A stretch of DNA of 64,000 nt from Candidatus Melainabacteria bacterium (GTDB lineage: Bacteria; Cyanobacteriota; Vampirovibrionia; 2-02-FULL-35-15). The notes beneath the pieces are model-generated. The model saw only the letters and a list, made by a program, of their open reading frames with translations. It was not told the DNA's origin and did not search any database. The stretch spans positions 57,213 to 121,212 of the forward strand of contig JAHFBG010000009.1 in the NCBI GenBank assembly GCA_023250155.1. Reading direction: 5' to 3'. Numbering within the stretch: position 1 is the stretch's first letter; each line of letters starts with the position of its first letter. The position numbers and the translations under genes were made by a program. Below are positions 1 to 8,692 of the stretch, piece after piece.

Positions 1-45
1 ATTTTTATTTAAATAACCAATTTTCAATTAATCAAATTTCAATTC

Positions 46-1008
46 TCAATTTTTAATTCTCAATTTCTCCTTTTGAGATTCTTCTTTCTTTTTAAAATTT
101 AACTCTCTTTGTTCTTTTGGATATCCAACAGTATTTCGCAATGTTCCTAATTTAGGTACCTCAAGTTCAATCTTATCTCCTGGTTTTATCCACCTATCTA
201 AATCTAAGCCACAACCCTTATGAAAAGTGCCAGAACCTAAAATATCTCCAGGGTACATAGTCTCTTCCTGTGAAACATAATGAACCATTAGTGGAAATCC
301 CCAGTACTGATCTTTAAAATGTCCTTCTGACCATGTTTCACCATTTACCATAACTTTTAATGAGAAATCTTTTTGTGGATTAACTTCATCACTAGTGACT
401 AAATAAGGTCCAAAAGCATTTGCAAAATCTTTTCCCTTAGCTGGTCCCATTCTAAGTGCCATTTCTTTTTTTTGAATATCCCGAGCAGAAAAGTCATTGA
501 ATATCATATAACCAAATACATAATTTTGTGCATCATCCAAAGGGATGTTTTTCCCTTTTTTCCCAATCACACAAGCAATCTCACATTCAAAATCAAGTTT
601 TCTTGTATAAAAAGGCCATGGTATTTCTTCACCTGAACCATAAATCTCTCTGTGATTTCCTTTATAATATGCAGGAATCTCATACCATTCTTTTGGTATC
701 TCTTCATTTCTTCTTCTTGCTCCAGCTTTAGCATGTTCTTCAAATGCAAAAAAATCCTTTAGCGCTGGTGGATTTAGAAGTGGTGCCTTAAGCGCAATTT
801 CACTTAAAGAATAAGTAACTGTTTTTAAATTTTTATTTAACAGTTCTTTAGCTGTATTTAAAAACTCATTCCCACCCTCAATAAAAGAAAGCATATTAGA
901 AGGTAGTTCACCATTTGATGCTTCATTTAAATCTATAACATGATTATCTTTAATAAAACCTAGTCTTGGCTTACTTTCTTTTTCTCTTATATAAGTAACT
1001 AACTTCAC
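46..1008 (-). CDS. Fumarylacetoacetate hydrolase family protein
   Basis: This 320-residue protein belongs to the FAH superfamily, which hydrolyses or decarboxylates 2-oxo or diketo acids using a divalent metal in the cytoplasm. The acidic metal-ligand region is DFECEIACVIG at about residues 139-149, followed by the family block NDFSARD (171-177) and KGKDFANAFGPYLVT. The C-terminal GDILGSGTFHKGCG is the usual family ending. The start is GTG at 1008; no ATG gives the expected N-terminus MKLVTY. It lies 20 bases downstream of a rhodanese gene on the same strand, so the two may be cotranscribed. The exact substrate cannot be read from the sequence; fumarylacetoacetase itself and acylpyruvase-like enzymes are both possible. 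Confidence 0.9.
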   Translation of the reverse strand: MKLVTYIREKESKPRLGFIKDNHVIDLNEASNGELPSNMLSFIEGGNEFLNTAKELLNKNLKTVTYSLSEIALKAPLLNPPALKDFFAFEEHAKAGARRRNEEIPKEWYEIPAYYKGNHREIYGSGEEIPWPFYTRKLDFECEIACVIGKKGKNIPLDDAQNYVFGYMIFNDFSARDIQKKEMALRMGPAKGKDFANAFGPYLVTSDEVNPQKDFSLKVMVNGETWSEGHFKDQYWGFPLMVHYVSQEETMYPGDILGSGTFHKGCGLDLDRWIKPGDKIELEVPKLGTLRNTVGYPKEQRELNFKKKEESQKEKLRIKN

Positions 1009-1028
1009 GAACTCTGACCTCTTGCTTT

Positions 1029-1352
1029 TTATCCCTGTTCCACAGGGTATCCTGCTTCAAGCCAGGCTTTTATTCCACCTTCAATAACAAATAAATCTTT
1101 ATAGCCACATGAAGCTAAATGCTCTGCAGCTTTAAGTGCTCTCTTTCCTATCCCACATAAAAAATAAGCTGGAGTATCATTTTTAATTACATTCATCTTT
1201 TGTTCAAACTCTGACAATGGAACAAGCTTAGAACCTGAGATACGAACGTATTGATACTCAGGTACCTCACGTACATCAACTATCTGACATGTTGGGTCTT
1301 TCTCTCTTAAAAGGTTTAATTCTTCTACTGTTATATGGTTAATAGTATTCAT
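1029..1352 (-). CDS. Single-domain rhodanese-like protein
   Basis: This is a 107-residue single rhodanese domain, the size of GlpE/PspE-type sulfurtransferases. The N-terminal block IVDVREVPEYQYVRISGSKLVPL matches the first conserved rhodanese motif. The catalytic loop CGIGKR (Cys66 to Arg71) holds the persulfide-forming cysteine, and GGIKAWLEAGYPVE is the usual C-terminal motif. It has no signal peptide, so it should be cytoplasmic. It probably carries sulfane sulfur, and the window encodes a SUF system that could use it, but that link is inference. It is divergent from feoB (70 bases between the starts). Confidence 0.9.
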   Translation of the reverse strand: MNTINHITVEELNLLREKDPTCQIVDVREVPEYQYVRISGSKLVPLSEFEQKMNVIKNDTPAYFLCGIGKRALKAAEHLASCGYKDLFVIEGGIKAWLEAGYPVEQG

Positions 1353-1421
1353 AGGTTAGTTTATATTATACACAATTTCATTTCTATCATCTTTTTATAT
1401 CTACAGTATAATTAGCCTATA

Positions 1422-3497
1422 ATGAGAGATACACTTCATACAAAACCAAAAACCATCGTATTAGCAGGAAATCCAAACGTTGGCAAATCAGTATTCTTCC
1501 ATTATTTAAGCACTGTTTATGTAGATGTTAGTAACTATCCTGGAACTACTGTTGAAATTACAAGTGCAAATTTAAATGAGAACTTAGTTATAAAAGATAC
1601 CCCTGGAATATATGGTGTAAGCAGTTTTAACGATGAAGAAAAAGTAGCAAGAGATGTAATTTTATATGCAGATGATATTTTAAATATAGTCTCTGCTATT
1701 AGTCTTGAAAGAGATTTATTTTTAACCAAACAACTAATAGACATGGGAAAGCCTATTATTGTTGCTCTCAATCAAATGGATGAAGCTAAGTCAATTGGTT
1801 TAGAAATAAATATTGAAAAGTTAAGTAGTTTACTTGGTGTACCTGTAATTCCTACCATTGCTATAACAGGTGAAGGAATGGAAGAAATAAAAAAAGCAAT
1901 ATTTGAAAGTCACAAGGCTAAAACTGGAAATATAGATCCTGTCTTAAAAAACACTTTAACTGAATTACTCTCCTGTGTATCAAATCAAGCAGAAGCTCTT
2001 CTCTTACTAGAAGGAGATTTAGTTATTGCTGAAAGACATAAGATAGAACCAAGAAACCAAAGAAGTGAGATTTATTCCCAAAGAAGAAAAGAAGTAAATG
2101 AAATCATAGAAGCTACAATTACATCAAAAACATCAAAAGAAAGATTTTTAACAAAAGTATCAAACTTTTTAATAGAACCTTTTTGGGGCACAATAATAGC
2201 CTTGTTTATTGGATTTATATTTTTGTATCAATTTCTAGGAGTAATTGTTGGGAACGATTTGATAAACATAACTGAAAAAAAAATAATGAATGTTTACTAT
2301 GAACCTTCTATTCGTGAAGCTACAGGACTTTATTTCCCCACAGAAATAGTACTAATAAACAATAGTAAAAAGAAAGATAAAAAAACAACATATAGTTTCC
2401 CAAAAGGATTTTTAGCCGAAAAGCAAAAATACAAAGAGCTAAAACAATTATTAAAACAAAACCCAAATATTCAAAAAAAGTATTACTTTAGTCCCAGTGA
2501 TTATATTGAGACAAGCACAAGTTCTGTAAGGGCAGGTTTCAAACCCACTCCTACGACACTTCCTAACAATCTTGTCAGTGCCATTGGTACCATTCTTTCT
2601 GGGGAATATGGCATCCTTACATTGACAGTAACTTATTTATTTGGATTGCTTTTACCACTTGTTATTGCATTTTATGCTGCATTAGCAGTCTTAGAAGATA
2701 GTGGTTATCTACCTCGCTTAGCAGTACTTGTAGATGGGCTTTTATCAAGAATTGGTATGAATGGACGTGCAATTATCCCTTTGATTCTTGGTCTTGGCTG
2801 TGTCACCATGGCTACAGTTACGACAAGGCTTCTAAGCACTAAACGTGAAAAAATAATTGCCATAACCATTCTAGGCTTTGCTATTCCTTGCTCAGCACAA
2901 CTTGGAGTCATACAAAGTCTATTAGCAAAAAATGGTGGTATACAAGGTTGGCTTATATGGTTGTCAGTGATTGCTCTTGTACTGGTTATAACTGGATATG
3001 TTATGAACAAATTTTTACCAGGAAAAGCTACGCCACTATTGATTGACCTACCACCACTAAGAATTCCAAGACTAAAAAATATTTATCACAAAGCAAAAAC
3101 AAAAGTTTTTTTCTTCATGTCAGAAGCAATTGGAGCATTCTTCTTAGCTGCTTTTATAGTAGCTGTTTTACAAGTCACAGGACTACTTTCACAAATCATA
3201 CAGTTCACGGAACCAATGACTCAAAACTTACTTCACTTACCAAAAGAAGTATCTATCTCATTTATACTTGGCATGGTAAGAAGAGATTTTGGTGCCTTTG
3301 GACTAACAGAAATACCTCTAACAAGTGCTCAAGTAACTGTTTCTAGTGTGGTACTTACTTTGTTTGTACCATGTATAGCTACTGTTGCTGTTATAGCTAA
3401 AGAACAAAGCTGGAAAGTAGCTGTAGGTATATGGTTCAGCTCAATGATATTAGCTATCAGTATAGGCGGAATACTTGCTAGAATACTAGGTGCATAA
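1422..3497 (+). CDS. feoB: Ferrous iron transport protein B (FeoB)
   Basis: FeoB is the GTPase-coupled inner-membrane Fe(II) transporter. The N-terminal G domain shows GNPNVGKS (G1, residues 16-23), DTPG (G3, 59-62) and NQMD (G4, 117-120). The membrane part carries two Gate-like segments: GLGCVTMATVTTRLLSTKRE with FAIPCSAQLGV, and GMVRRDFGAFGL with LFVPCIATVAVIA. The cysteines fit the family's Fe-coordination sites. At 691 residues it is a little short. The loop after the first membrane segment is long and contains VRAGFKPTPT (residues 369-378), encoded by a degenerate palindromic element (2526-2554). No feoA is present; a small Cys-rich gene follows directly and is probably cotranscribed. 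Confidence 0.94.
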   Translation: MRDTLHTKPKTIVLAGNPNVGKSVFFHYLSTVYVDVSNYPGTTVEITSANLNENLVIKDTPGIYGVSSFNDEEKVARDVILYADDILNIVSAISLERDLFLTKQLIDMGKPIIVALNQMDEAKSIGLEINIEKLSSLLGVPVIPTIAITGEGMEEIKKAIFESHKAKTGNIDPVLKNTLTELLSCVSNQAEALLLLEGDLVIAERHKIEPRNQRSEIYSQRRKEVNEIIEATITSKTSKERFLTKVSNFLIEPFWGTIIALFIGFIFLYQFLGVIVGNDLINITEKKIMNVYYEPSIREATGLYFPTEIVLINNSKKKDKKTTYSFPKGFLAEKQKYKELKQLLKQNPNIQKKYYFSPSDYIETSTSSVRAGFKPTPTTLPNNLVSAIGTILSGEYGILTLTVTYLFGLLLPLVIAFYAALAVLEDSGYLPRLAVLVDGLLSRIGMNGRAIIPLILGLGCVTMATVTTRLLSTKREKIIAITILGFAIPCSAQLGVIQSLLAKNGGIQGWLIWLSVIALVLVITGYVMNKFLPGKATPLLIDLPPLRIPRLKNIYHKAKTKVFFFMSEAIGAFFLAAFIVAVLQVTGLLSQIIQFTEPMTQNLLHLPKEVSISFILGMVRRDFGAFGLTEIPLTSAQVTVSSVVLTLFVPCIATVAVIAKEQSWKVAVGIWFSSMILAISIGGILARILGA
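2526..2554. repeat. Degenerate palindromic element inside feoB
   Basis: GTAAGGGCAGGTTT and its imperfect partner AACCCACTCCTAC form a degenerate palindrome that encodes VRAGFKPTPT in the feoB loop. RAGFKP-type peptides occur wherever the GTAGGGGCAGGTTT palindrome enters a frame in other genomes, from my memory of such repeats. Confidence 0.7.
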
Positions 3498-3501
3498 TTT
3501 T

Positions 3502-3723
3502 ATGGCAGAATGCAAAACAATTAATTGCCCTATCTGTGGCTGTACCATAAGTGAAACCTTTGTCGAGCAAAAGTGTCCTCGATGCCAAGCACTAATTGAA
3601 TCAAAGTTCATCTGTGGAAACTGTCATAATTGTAGTGAAACCTCTATAGATAGTGAAGTTACAAACACTGCAAAAAAAAATATATTCGACAAACTCATAT
3701 CTAAAGTCTTTAGGAAGAATTAA
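3502..3723 (+). CDS. Small cysteine-rich zinc-ribbon protein downstream of FeoB
   Basis: This is a protein of about 73 residues with three Cys clusters: CPICGC, CPRC and CGNCHNC, spaced like one or two zinc ribbons or possibly an Fe-S site. The frame is open from a GTG at 3490 that would overlap the feoB stop, but the ATG at 3502, five bases after that stop, is the more likely start. The C-terminus is basic (FDKLISKVFRKN). The position suggests a FeoB accessory or sensor, in the way FeoC or FeoB-associated Cys-rich proteins are, but there is no clear sequence match to those families. The function is unknown. Confidence 0.7.
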   Translation: MAECKTINCPICGCTISETFVEQKCPRCQALIESKFICGNCHNCSETSIDSEVTNTAKKNIFDKLISKVFRKN

Positions 3724-3725
3724 TC

Positions 3726-4493
3726 CTAATCATCAGTTTTTACTCGAACAATTTTAGAATTAAACTTTCCATTTTCAAGCTCTATAACTCTATACCCTCC
3801 TGAAACTGTATCCATAGTAAAGACCTCTGTTTTAGGATGTATTTGATAAGCTGTTGATGGAACACTTCCATAAAACGTTCCATTTATATTTGACTCAAAA
3901 ACCTGATGAATATGCCCATATAAAACAGCTTGTATTTGTGGGTACTTTTCAATAACAGAATTAAATTTTTCATAATTAATAAGCATCATTCCATCCATCC
4001 ATGGACTAATACTCTTTAGTGGGTGATGATGCATAAAGACTATCGTGTGTTTGTCTTTATTTTTTTTTAATCTATTTTCAAATCTTATAAGCTGCTCTTC
4101 TGAGAAAGCTCCTTCATCTCTTTGATATAGTGTTGAATCTATACAACACAAAAGATAATCACCAAGCTCAATACTATAATCAACATTATCAATAATCCAT
4201 TTAAAATCAAAGACTTTATTTATACTTTCTACGTCATCATGATTTCCAGGCATTAAATAATACTTTATTCCAATCTTATTAAGCAGGTTTGCTATATGCT
4301 GATAAGATTCAAAAGTACCATCCTGAGAAAGATCTCCAGTAACCATTAAACAATCAGCTTTTTCAAAAGTGGTTTTTATATGGCTAAGTATTTTATTTAA
4401 ATTACTATAAGAATTAAAGCCATTTATTCTTCGGCTTTTATCACCAAATAAATGAGTGTCAGATATTTGAATTATTGTATGTTTTGAAGTCAT
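3726..4493 (-). CDS. cpdA: CpdA-like 3',5'-cyclic-nucleotide phosphodiesterase (metallophosphoesterase)
   Basis: This 255-residue calcineurin-like phosphoesterase has all the metal motifs in order: SDTHLFG (Asp12, His14), GDLSQDGT (Asp54), PGNHDD (Asn84, His85), MHHHP (155-157) and GHIHQ (193-197). The text around them, especially GDLSQDGT and the HHHPL segment, is that of the CpdA (Icc) class, which hydrolyses cAMP. Length agrees with CpdA. It has no signal peptide, so it is cytoplasmic. Its 3' end is two bases from the end of the convergent Cys-rich gene. No adenylate cyclase or CRP-type regulator is in the window, so the in vivo substrate is inferred from the family. Confidence 0.85.
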   Translation of the reverse strand: MTSKHTIIQISDTHLFGDKSRRINGFNSYSNLNKILSHIKTTFEKADCLMVTGDLSQDGTFESYQHIANLLNKIGIKYYLMPGNHDDVESINKVFDFKWIIDNVDYSIELGDYLLCCIDSTLYQRDEGAFSEEQLIRFENRLKKNKDKHTIVFMHHHPLKSISPWMDGMMLINYEKFNSVIEKYPQIQAVLYGHIHQVFESNINGTFYGSVPSTAYQIHPKTEVFTMDTVSGGYRVIELENGKFNSKIVRVKTDD

Positions 4494-4624
4494 AAGTATA
4501 TCCAGAACTTAAAAATAATATGCACAACTAATCAAACTCTTAAAACAATATTTTACCCTTGACTTAATAATTTGCTTATAACTGTTTAAAAGTACTATTA
4601 TCTAGAATAAAATCCCTTTACAAA

Positions 4625-5122
4625 TCATAAAGTAACGTTTAAACCGGATGATTTTGCACAACACTTTGCTACATATTTAGCAAAATCTTTTTCACAGATT
4701 GCTTGTGCAATTATAGATATTTTTTGAATCACTTTATTGTGACACCATAAGTCTGGTTGGCTAAGGAGTGAACTATAAATAAATTCATCTTCATAGCTAC
4801 CTTTTCCACCTTGTTGTAAGACTTTAACTGCTTCTTTTATCAAGATCACAAAACTAAGTGGATCTATTTCTTCATTTTTCGGTAATGTGGCTGCTAAATA
4901 TTTTCCTACTGAGCACAATGGATCATTTTCTATCCTGCCACTTAAATAATTAGAAGGTATAAATTCCTCTAAAGAGTTTAAACGATCTGCAATTACACCT
5001 GAATTAATAACTAATCCATTTTTTTTATACTCTTCATGGCTTTCAAAAGCTGTAGGAATTCCATCTAATATTTTATTTAAATTTAGCGGTACAAAAGCCC
5101 AGCTTATTCTATTAGTCGTCAT
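4625..5122 (-). CDS. Hypothetical protein (165 aa)
   Basis: I do not recognise this family. The 165-residue protein is mostly helical in appearance, has no signal peptide or membrane segment, and carries several cysteines near the C-terminus (WCHNKVIQ..., AKCCAKSSG). It lies between cpdA and the SLH-protein gene with about 65 bases to the upstream gene on the same strand. Reading frame, codon use and an ordinary ATG start support a real gene, but nothing in the sequence gives a function. Confidence 0.6.
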   Translation of the reverse strand: MTTNRISWAFVPLNLNKILDGIPTAFESHEEYKKNGLVINSGVIADRLNSLEEFIPSNYLSGRIENDPLCSVGKYLAATLPKNEEIDPLSFVILIKEAVKVLQQGGKGSYEDEFIYSSLLSQPDLWCHNKVIQKISIIAQAICEKDFAKYVAKCCAKSSGLNVTL

Positions 5123-5188
5123 AAAATTACCAAGTATATTTAAAACTTGATACTAAGATACAGCAAAACAGTTTAAAATTCAATGTTT

Positions 5189-5902
5189 TTAATTGACTTC
5201 TTGAGGAGGTTCTTGAAATTCCGGTGCATTACCAGGATTTTCTTCATTATTAACACTGTTAACACCTTTAACAAAAGGCCCACTTACTGCAGCAAACATA
5301 CCTCTTGATAAGTCTCTAACATCTACTACTACACCTTTTACAAGTCTTTCTAAGATAAAACCTTTTCTTCGTTCTGAATAAGCTAAGCGTTGTTCATGCT
5401 CCTCTAGCTTAGTAGCATGCTCTGCAACCTTTCCTTCTAATTCTATCGTTTTAACATCAATGTCTTTAACCTTAGCTTCTAGTTGATCTACTCTTCCTTG
5501 AATTGTTTTCATTTCACTAGAAAACTCATCTAGAAGTTTGGCTAGTTTAGCAAGATCATCTCTATCTAATGCAATTTCATCACTAAAATATGTTGCTAAA
5601 TCATAAACTGCTGCTGCCAACTCAAATCTTGTAGATGGTTTTTTACCACGAAATGTACCATCTGGATACCCTTCTAAAACATCATACTTTTCAACTAACT
5701 GCTGCACTGAATTATATGCCCACTCACCACCTTCTAAATCACTTAGTTCATTAACTGCCACTATTGATGCATCTTTTTGCTTGGCTGATGGTTGTGAAAT
5801 TTCTTCTACTTGTTTTGCAGCTTGTGAATATGCTACATTTTCCAAACATAAAACTAAAATTGTCAACAAAATTAATTTAACTATATTTTTAAGACTCATC
5901 AA
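5189..5902 (-). CDS. SLH-domain, coiled-coil envelope protein (cyanobacterial type)
   Basis: This 237-residue exported protein begins with a signal peptide (MMSLKNIVKLILLTILVLCLENVAYSQA). One S-layer-homology domain follows at about residues 55-105, with WAYNSVQQLVEKY, GYPDGTFRGKKPSTRFELAAA. Next is a long heptad-type coiled coil (about 110-180). In Cyanobacteria this SLH plus coiled coil forms the periplasmic stalk of large outer-membrane porins. Here the C-terminus (QEPPQEVN) ends without any beta-barrel, so the protein may only tether peptidoglycan or trimerise. The SLH sequence is the best lineage marker in the window. The gene appears complete, since the tail has its own stop and no barrel remnant follows. 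Confidence 0.85.
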   Translation of the reverse strand: MMSLKNIVKLILLTILVLCLENVAYSQAAKQVEEISQPSAKQKDASIVAVNELSDLEGGEWAYNSVQQLVEKYDVLEGYPDGTFRGKKPSTRFELAAAVYDLATYFSDEIALDRDDLAKLAKLLDEFSSEMKTIQGRVDQLEAKVKDIDVKTIELEGKVAEHATKLEEHEQRLAYSERRKGFILERLVKGVVVDVRDLSRGMFAAVSGPFVKGVNSVNNEENPGNAPEFQEPPQEVN

Positions 5903-5994
5903 CTAATTCTCCATTTAAATAAGCTACATATAATATGTATGATAGCTCAATTTATAAATATTTTTCATTACAGATTCAAATTAGTAAAAATATG

Positions 5995-7122
5995 TTATGT
6001 TGTGGGCCGAAGCAAAAGCATGAGGTCATTACCAATTAAACGATGGCTAAAAATCTTAAATCTCCTAGCTGTACCTATATTTTCTAATATTTCTAAATTA
6101 AAACTTGGAATAGCATCTTTATCTCCAAATATTTTTGGTGCAATAAACAAAAGATATTCATCTAATAAACTACTAGTAATCAATTGACTTCCTAAACCTG
6201 GACCAGCTTCTACTAAAACACTTAAAATCTCTCTTTTACCGAGTTCTATAAATAACTGCCTTAGGTTTAACTTACCTTCCTCCGCCTCATCTAATTCCAA
6301 AATCTCTATTTCATTATTTAACTTTAAATAGTCATTTAACTTCTCTTTTAAATGTCCTTTTTTTGTAGCCAATAATACCTTAGAATCCTTACAATAAACA
6401 TTTGATTTTGGATTAGTAGTTAAGTTCATATCTAAAATTACCTTGATTGGGTTCTTACTATTTTCAATCCCTCTAACAGTAAGATAAGGATTGTCAATCG
6501 ATACAGTGTTTTCACCCACCAAAATAGCATCATAACTATTTCTTATATAATGAACCTTTTTTCTGGCTTCTTCGTCGGTAATCCATTTGCTGTCATTATT
6601 TCTTAAAGCAATTTTTCCATCCAATGTTTGAGCTTGCTTTAAAGTGACCCATGGGAGTTTAGTCTTAATCCACTTAAAAAAGAATTTATTTAGTTCTAAT
6701 CCTTGTTTTTCTAAGACATTAGAAATTACATTTATATTATTTTTTAATAATAATTTTTCACTCTTTGAATCAACCATTGGATTTGGATCATAGTTTGAAA
6801 AAATCACTTCTTTTAGTTTGTTTTTTATAATGAGATCAGTACAAGGAGGAGTTTTTCCCTGGTGACAACAGGGTTCTAAATTAACGATTAAAGTTCCACC
6901 ATTTGCTTTATCTCCTGCTTCTTCTATAGCCACAACCTCTGCATGCTTATCACCTGCTTTTTTATGATAACCTTTTCCAACAGGAATTCCGTCCTTATCC
7001 AAAACAATAGCACCTACTATAGGATTAGGAGATGTTCTTCCAAGAGCACGTTCTGCAAGATCAAAACACTCCTGCATATAGTACTCTGCTTGTGTTAAAT
7101 CATATTCTGTATCATCATTCAT
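5995..7122 (-). CDS. ribD: Riboflavin biosynthesis deaminase/reductase RibD
   Basis: RibD catalyses two consecutive steps of riboflavin synthesis: deamination of 2,5-diamino-6-ribosylamino-pyrimidinone phosphate, then reduction of the ribosyl side chain. The N-terminal cytidine-deaminase-type domain has the zinc site HAE (60-62) and PCCHQGKTPPC (84-94). The C-terminal reductase domain contains PWVTLKQAQTLDGKIA and the NADPH-binding segment VEAGPGLGSQLI. The length of 375 residues is normal. No other rib genes are adjacent. A 46-residue membrane-protein gene ends 15 bases upstream. Confidence 0.95.
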   Translation of the reverse strand: MNDDTEYDLTQAEYYMQECFDLAERALGRTSPNPIVGAIVLDKDGIPVGKGYHKKAGDKHAEVVAIEEAGDKANGGTLIVNLEPCCHQGKTPPCTDLIIKNKLKEVIFSNYDPNPMVDSKSEKLLLKNNINVISNVLEKQGLELNKFFFKWIKTKLPWVTLKQAQTLDGKIALRNNDSKWITDEEARKKVHYIRNSYDAILVGENTVSIDNPYLTVRGIENSKNPIKVILDMNLTTNPKSNVYCKDSKVLLATKKGHLKEKLNDYLKLNNEIEILELDEAEEGKLNLRQLFIELGKREILSVLVEAGPGLGSQLITSSLLDEYLLFIAPKIFGDKDAIPSFNLEILENIGTARRFKIFSHRLIGNDLMLLLRPTT

Positions 7123-7136
7123 TCATGTTAATTAAA

Positions 7137-7277
7137 TTAAGATATACTTTCAAGCTCTTTCCTTGCTCTTTTCTCGCGCCTTTCTTTAGACTTTTTTTCT
7201 AGTGAATAAAACAAATAACCCAATCCGCCTATAAAAACAATAAATGCACCTAAATAAACCAACATTCCTATATTCAT
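7137..7277 (-). CDS. Small membrane protein (46 aa)
   Basis: A short frame runs from ATG at 7277 to TAA at 7137. It encodes MNIGMLVYLGAFIVFIGGLG, then YLFYSLEKKSKE and a very basic, charged tail. The first 24 residues form one clear membrane helix and the tail would lie in the cytoplasm. A GGAAGG ribosome-binding site stands about seven bases before the ATG. It sits between ribD and the CAP-protein gene on the same strand, with 20 and 15 base gaps, so it probably belongs to their transcript. The layout resembles tiny single-span proteins such as CcmD or CcoQ, but no such partners are nearby and I assign no function. Confidence 0.65.
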   Translation of the reverse strand: MNIGMLVYLGAFIVFIGGLGYLFYSLEKKSKERREKRARKELESIS

Positions 7278-7296
7278 AATTTATCCTTCCATAATA

Positions 7297-8676
7297 CTAC
7301 GTCTGCCCCACTGGCTGCAATGGGCTATTCACTCTAATCGTTCTCCTACTAATAACAATTGGATAGTTAACTCCTGGCAATTCACCTAAAACACTAATGA
7401 GATAAAGTCCACTCATTCCCTGATAATTTAAATCTATCTTCCCATGAAACTCACCTTTAGAATTGGCTTTAATGCCACCTTTAAAAGGGATTTCTTTAGG
7501 TGGTCCATTTTGAATTGATGAAATTAAGGAAGGAGCTAATATTGCTGTAGCACCTCCTGTAAAAGGCGCTCCGCCAATGGCACCTATAACTCCAAGCCCT
7601 TTAATAACTTTAATGAAATTGCTTTTTGCAGTGTCTCCATAAGCGATATAATCCTGGGGTGGAAAATAAGGCTTAAGATTTTCATCACTAAATGAACCAT
7701 CTTCACTGTTTAAATCTGTAAAATCTTTTACATCATAATATGCAAGGGTGACTGCCTTAAATTTGAATGGCGACTTTACTGTTCCACTTATATTGATTTT
7801 CTCCCCCCAGTTGATTTGAGGTTTTAAAGGCTCAAAAACTCCTGAACTAATTACAAACTCACAAACAGAAGCAAATTTTCCCTTGCTCTTAGAGAAAGCA
7901 TAACCAGTACCAAACTGAGTAATATAAGGACTAAATAAAACTTGGGAATCATCTGGATTTGCAATTATCGCTTGTACAAGTTGTTGAGCTAAAAGCTCTG
8001 TGAGTTTTATACTTTTACCATTTTCTTCTTCAAATCCTTTTAAAATTTCTACAATAGCTCCAGTTCCACCATGAGTCGTATATCGTTCATCAGGGTTTTG
8101 ATTTTTTTTATTGTAGTAAGACAAGCTCCCTTTTTCTATCAAATCTAGAGCTTGCTCACCTGCTACTTTTTGTGCAATATCATCTCTAATAAGAGGTAAA
8201 AGTCCTCTCAAACTTCTTTCATTGTTTATATTAGTTAATACCAAGTCCAAAAATGCTAGCTCATTAACTTCTTTTGTTTTATTATTTTCATAACCCTGAA
8301 CTGTTTTCAATGGCTTGCTTTTTTTACTTACTGTTTTGGGCTTGGTTTCACTATCATTAAAATCAGTTATTTCATAATCATTTTGTAATCCATCTTCTAA
8401 ATCACTATTTCCTAAAACGGCTGATTTTATACGATTTGTTCTATCAAATAAAGACTCACTTTCAAAAGTCTTACCAAAAATATTTTTCTCTGCCTGAGAA
8501 AGTCTATCTGCAATCTTTAATTCAGGATTTGCTTTACCAAACAATACAACTTCTACTTTTCCTATAACTGGATAGTTGTCTTGCAGAGAGACGCTTAAAC
8601 AAGAAATTGTACAAATGAAAAAACATAAAGCTACTGTTGTAAAAAGTAAGAAATTATTTTTTTTTATTCTAATCAT
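7297..8676 (-). CDS. Exported CAP/SCP-domain protein
   Basis: This 459-residue protein has an N-terminal signal segment (KKNNFLLFTTVALCFFICTISC), possibly a weak lipobox. A repeated motif follows at residues 38-90, 'VLFGK...DRLSQAEKNIFGK...DRTNRIKSAVLG'. At about residues 145-285 is a CAP (SCP/PR1) domain: NNERSLRGLLPLIRDD, AGEQALDLIEKGSLSYYNKKNQNPDERYTTHGG. A Gly-rich region with hydrophobic stretches and a beta-rich tail complete it. CAP domains in bacteria are extracellular and bind lipids or peptidoglycan or act as hydrolases. The FGK/DRL repeat recalls N-terminal repeats I associate with Melainabacteria and Cyanobacteria secreted proteins. Confidence 0.72.
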   Translation of the reverse strand: MIRIKKNNFLLFTTVALCFFICTISCLSVSLQDNYPVIGKVEVVLFGKANPELKIADRLSQAEKNIFGKTFESESLFDRTNRIKSAVLGNSDLEDGLQNDYEITDFNDSETKPKTVSKKSKPLKTVQGYENNKTKEVNELAFLDLVLTNINNERSLRGLLPLIRDDIAQKVAGEQALDLIEKGSLSYYNKKNQNPDERYTTHGGTGAIVEILKGFEEENGKSIKLTELLAQQLVQAIIANPDDSQVLFSPYITQFGTGYAFSKSKGKFASVCEFVISSGVFEPLKPQINWGEKINISGTVKSPFKFKAVTLAYYDVKDFTDLNSEDGSFSDENLKPYFPPQDYIAYGDTAKSNFIKVIKGLGVIGAIGGAPFTGGATAILAPSLISSIQNGPPKEIPFKGGIKANSKGEFHGKIDLNYQGMSGLYLISVLGELPGVNYPIVISRRTIRVNSPLQPVGQT

Positions 8677-8692
8677 TAATTCTCAATCCTCT

